Assembly (NCBI GenBank): GCA_900540945.1
Contig: UQHQ01000029.1
Span: 1 to 24,858, forward strand
Direction of reading: 5' to 3'
Source: an uncultured Collinsella sp.
Lineage (GTDB): Bacteria; Actinomycetota; Coriobacteriia; Coriobacteriales; Coriobacteriaceae
Length of the DNA: 24,858 nt
Under the pieces are notes generated by a model, which had not been told where the DNA came from, did not search any database, and worked only from the letters and a program-made list of their open reading frames with translations. How positions within the stretch are numbered: the stretch's first letter is position 1; each line of letters opens with the position of its first letter. Positions 22,201 to 24,858 of the stretch are shown here, piece after piece. Made by a program: the position numbers and the translations under genes.

Positions 22201-24645
22201 TTAGGCGTGGTCGCTCCAGCTGCGGACACGCTGCTTCATGCCCTCTATGTCGAGCACGCCTTCGGCAAAGCCCTTGCGCACGAGCTCTTCGGGAACAAAC
22301 TCGTCGTAGCGGTCAAAATAAGGCACCTCGCCGGGATAGACGAGCTCGATGGGATCGAAGTCCTTCTCGGCCTCGGCGGCGAGCACCTCAAAGAACGTCT
22401 CCTCATCGGCCTTCATCTTAAACTGCATAAAGTACGGGCGTGATGGGTCGAGTCCGCGAAGGCCCAACTCCGCGGCACATTTAATCTTGAGCATGCGCTC
22501 GAGGGCCAAAAAGGCGTAGCTGCCCAGCCAGGGGAAGAGCACCCAGGTATCGCCGCCCAGGTTAATGAGCGGTTTAGTTCCCGCGCCCGAAATCTCGGCC
22601 GTATGACGAGCCTGCGCCAAGCGGGCCCGCGCGTTACCCATAAGGTACGGATACGCCGCGTGCTCGTTGAGCGCCTTGCGCATGCGCTCGAGTACGTGTG
22701 TATTGATGTCGCCGGGGCAGTCGCCAAAGTAGGCCGGCACCCGGCCCTTGACCTGCGTGGCAAAGACGGTGTGGCGCTTCCAGTCCACTTCCTCGACAAT
22801 CCAGCAGTGTCCGGCGATGGCGATGCGCTCACCGGGCGGTGGCGGATTGACGATCGTGCCCAACTCGGCCGACTCGCTGCGAACGGTGAACTCCTCGTTT
22901 TCCTGGAATACGGCGTAGAACTTAAAGTTGTTAATGATGCGCTCGCCCGCGAGACCCACGATGAGTCCGCCGCCCTCGGTGACTTGGATATGGTCGATCT
23001 TAATGAGGTGACGCAGCAGTACGCGATAGTCATCGGCCGAGATGCGATGGAAATAGCTGAGCATGAGCACGCGCTGGGCAAGCTCTGCCGGCGTGAGTTC
23101 GCCGCTACTGGCAAGCGTCGACATAGTCTGGTGGTAGAGCAGGCTGTAGGGGAGCCGATCGAGCTCGGGCGGCTCGACCCACTTTTCCTCGCGATAGAGT
23201 TGTACGAGTGCGATTCCCTGCAGGAGCTTCCACGGAATGGTCTCGGGCATCATCGTGCGCGGCTCGGGCTCTTCCTCGCGCATGACAAACCACATCTCGG
23301 GCGGAAGATCGCGGCGTCCCGTGCGGCCCATTCGCTGCAAAAAGGAGCTGACGGTAAATGGCGCATCGATCTGAAACGCACGCTCCAGGCGGCCGATATC
23401 GATACCGAGCTCCAGCGTAGAGGTGGTGACGGTTGTCTGTGCCTGCTCCTCATCGCGCATGAGTTCCTCGGCCGTCTCGCGCAACGATGCCGAAAGATTG
23501 CCGTGATGAATGAGAAAGCGGTCGGGCTCGTGTCGGCTCTCGCAGTAGCTACGTAGCATGGAGCATACGGCCTCCGCCTCCTCGCGCGAGTTAGCAAAGA
23601 CCAGGCACTTGCGGCCGCGGGTGTGTTCGAAGATATAGCCCATGCCGGGGTCGGCGTTGTCTGGTGCTGTGTCGGTGGGGTTGAGTAATGCCTGTTCGGG
23701 TGCTTGGGGGATGTCGACTTCGCCCTCGGGGGCCGAGGAAGCTTGGCGGTCCTTGGGAGCGGCCTTGCCCCGTGCTCGCTCACGACGTTGACGGCGCTCC
23801 TCTTGTGTTGGCTGTCCGCTGTGACGCATGTCTTGGGCGCCGGCGGGCAGTGCCGCGGATGCCGCCGCCTCGATGCGCTCGCACGCAAGCACTTCGGCCT
23901 CTTGAGGACCTGTGCCCATGAATCCCCGCTGCTGTGCCTGGGGGCCCGAGTTGTAGAAGTGCTCCATGGAGATGCGCCACACGCGGCGTGGTTCTTCAAA
24001 GCGGGGGATAACGCAGTCGCGCCCCGTCCCCTGTGAGAGAAAAGCGCCCGTGCGCTCGGGGTCGCCGATGGTAGCCGAAAGGCCAATGCGGCGAGGCTGC
24101 ACGCTGGCCATGCGCGAGAGTCGCTCGATAAGGCAGAGCGTTTGCCCGCCACGGTCGCCGCGCATGAGCGAATGGACCTCATCGATGACCACATAGCGCA
24201 GGTCGCAAAACATGCGCGGGATCGCCATGTGCTTATGGATTAAAAGCGCTTCGAGTGACTCGGGTGTAATCTGCAGGATGCCGCTCGGTTTTTTAATGAG
24301 CTTAGCCTTGTGCGACTGCGAGACATCGCCATGCCAGTGCCAGACAGGGATATCGGCCTCTTCGCAGAGGTCGTTGAGGCGGACGAACTGATCATTGATG
24401 AGCGCTTTGAGGGGGCCGATGTAGAGGGCGCCCACGCTCGCGGGCGGGTTCTCCCAAAACTCGGTCAGGATGGGAAAGAAGGCTGCCTCGGTTTTGCCGG
24501 AAGCTGTGGATGCCGTTAGGAGCACATTGTCTTGTGTGTTAAAGATGGCATCTGCCGCCGCAACCTGGATAGAGCGCAGACTCTCCCAATCGTGGGAGTA
24601 GATGAAGTCTTGGATAAACGGAGCATATCGGTCAAAGGCGTTCAC
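22201..24645 (-). CDS. Lhr-type DEAD/DEAH-box helicase
   Basis: 814 aa from GTG 24645 (VNAFDRYAPF), which follows GAGGGGAGG; a longer frame to ATG 24711 lacks a ribosome binding site. Motifs: Q-like SIQVAAADAI, Walker A TASTASGKTE (44-53), DEVH (155-158), LSAT (189-192), TSTLELGIDIG (about 408-418) and QRMGRTGRRD (437-446). The two RecA lobes are separated by a charged low-complexity insert (about 232-333). The C-terminal half has the Lhr-like winged-helix and beta-barrel region. Such helicases act in DNA repair or RNA remodelling. It converges with the Elp3 operon with only 26 bp between stops and no clear terminator. Confidence 0.88.
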   Translation of the reverse strand: MNAFDRYAPFIQDFIYSHDWESLRSIQVAAADAIFNTQDNVLLTASTASGKTEAAFFPILTEFWENPPASVGALYIGPLKALINDQFVRLNDLCEEADIPVWHWHGDVSQSHKAKLIKKPSGILQITPESLEALLIHKHMAIPRMFCDLRYVVIDEVHSLMRGDRGGQTLCLIERLSRMASVQPRRIGLSATIGDPERTGAFLSQGTGRDCVIPRFEEPRRVWRISMEHFYNSGPQAQQRGFMGTGPQEAEVLACERIEAAASAALPAGAQDMRHSGQPTQEERRQRRERARGKAAPKDRQASSAPEGEVDIPQAPEQALLNPTDTAPDNADPGMGYIFEHTRGRKCLVFANSREEAEAVCSMLRSYCESRHEPDRFLIHHGNLSASLRETAEELMRDEEQAQTTVTTSTLELGIDIGRLERAFQIDAPFTVSSFLQRMGRTGRRDLPPEMWFVMREEEPEPRTMMPETIPWKLLQGIALVQLYREEKWVEPPELDRLPYSLLYHQTMSTLASSGELTPAELAQRVLMLSYFHRISADDYRVLLRHLIKIDHIQVTEGGGLIVGLAGERIINNFKFYAVFQENEEFTVRSESAELGTIVNPPPPGERIAIAGHCWIVEEVDWKRHTVFATQVKGRVPAYFGDCPGDINTHVLERMRKALNEHAAYPYLMGNARARLAQARHTAEISGAGTKPLINLGGDTWVLFPWLGSYAFLALERMLKIKCAAELGLRGLDPSRPYFMQFKMKADEETFFEVLAAEAEKDFDPIELVYPGEVPYFDRYDEFVPEELVRKGFAEGVLDIEGMKQRVRSWSDHA

Positions 24646-24724
24646 GGGGCCTCCCCTCAAATACGAACCTCTCAATGCGGTTGGCAATGGTTTGCTGCAT
24701 TGCTGTCTCAACGTTTGTGCAGAT

Positions 24725-24760
24725 AAAAGCTGCCAAAATAGACCTGTCCCTTTTTGGCAG
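24725..24760 (-). terminator. Terminator for the leftward gene at the right edge
   Basis: CTGCCAAAA (24730-24738) and TTTTGGCAG (24752-24760) form a perfect 9-bp stem. Read leftward, the hairpin is followed by C and TTTT (24728-24725). Its loop contains GGGACAGGTC, related to the loops near 9800 and 10625. Confidence 0.7.
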
Positions 24761-24761
24761 G

Positions 24762-24858
24762 TTAGATGGTGAATTCGGCGAAGTTGCGGTCGCCGTCTGC
24801 GGTGCCGGTGTCGCCTGTTGCGGCTGCCGGTGCCAGCGGGGGGGCGCCGAGGAGTTGC
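24762..24858 (-). CDS. 3' end of a leftward gene running off the window
   Basis: An open frame enters from the right edge and stops at TAA (24764-24762), just before a terminator. The visible 32 codons encode an alanine/proline/glycine/threonine-rich stretch, then DGDRNFAEFTI. The product cannot be identified; the low-complexity part looks like a linker or C-terminal tail. The gene call rests on the stop codon being followed immediately by the hairpin. Confidence 0.5.
   Translation of the reverse strand, partial: QLLGAPPLAPAAATGDTGTADGDRNFAEFTI

Overview
The window reads as ordinary chromosome from a high-GC anaerobe of the Coriobacteriia, most probably Collinsella or a close relative. This is inferred from gene content and style: pdxST with a MocR-type PdxR, a reverse rubrerythrin, a bacterial Elp3, a DUF3516 helicase, and GTG or ATG starts with strong AGGAGG-type ribosome binding sites. 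No database search was possible. I see no rRNA, tRNA, CRISPR array or complete transposase-bearing insertion sequence.

Layout. At 98-3272 lies the vitamin B6 module: pdxS-pdxT leftward, ending in a hairpin terminator, and divergent pdxR. At 3267-4805 lies an unusual cassette. Two copies of a 119-120 bp terminal-inverted-repeat element bracket one gene for a DUF559/Vsr-like PD-(D/E)XK nuclease, and a third copy sits alone at 15388-15506. At 4874-8421 is a redox block: reverse rubrerythrin leftward, and an iron alcohol dehydrogenase plus class-3-like aldehyde dehydrogenase operon rightward behind a Rex-like palindrome. At 8628-12503, rightward, are a solo HIRAN protein, a 59-residue charged protein, a metallophosphoesterase, a YdjC/ChbG-type deacetylase and a DUF2130 coiled-coil protein. 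At 12583-17404, leftward, are a Ski2-like DUF3516 helicase, a TrmB-like tRNA methyltransferase and a Trm9-like methyltransferase. At 17672-22174, rightward, are a membrane-anchored Xre regulator overlapping a DUF4097 protein, then Elp3 and a spermidine-synthase-like protein. At 22201-24645, leftward, is an Lhr-type helicase, followed by the 3' end of another leftward gene at the right edge.

How the parts fit. PdxR probably controls pdxST from direct repeats between the divergent genes. The alcohol/aldehyde dehydrogenase pair probably handles NADH balance. Elp3, the Trm9-like enzyme and the TrmB-like enzyme make a neighbourhood rich in tRNA modification. Elp3 followed by Trm9 is the order of the eukaryotic wobble-uridine (cm5U to mcm5U) pathway.

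The most novel signal is the short repeat family. It has constant length and 15-16 bp inverted ends. Its inner stem changes sequence but keeps pairing, and its central loop motif is conserved. Its ends carry stop codons in all three frames, and two copies actually supply the stop codons of the upstream genes. Its link to the nuclease gene is the main candidate for an undescribed system.
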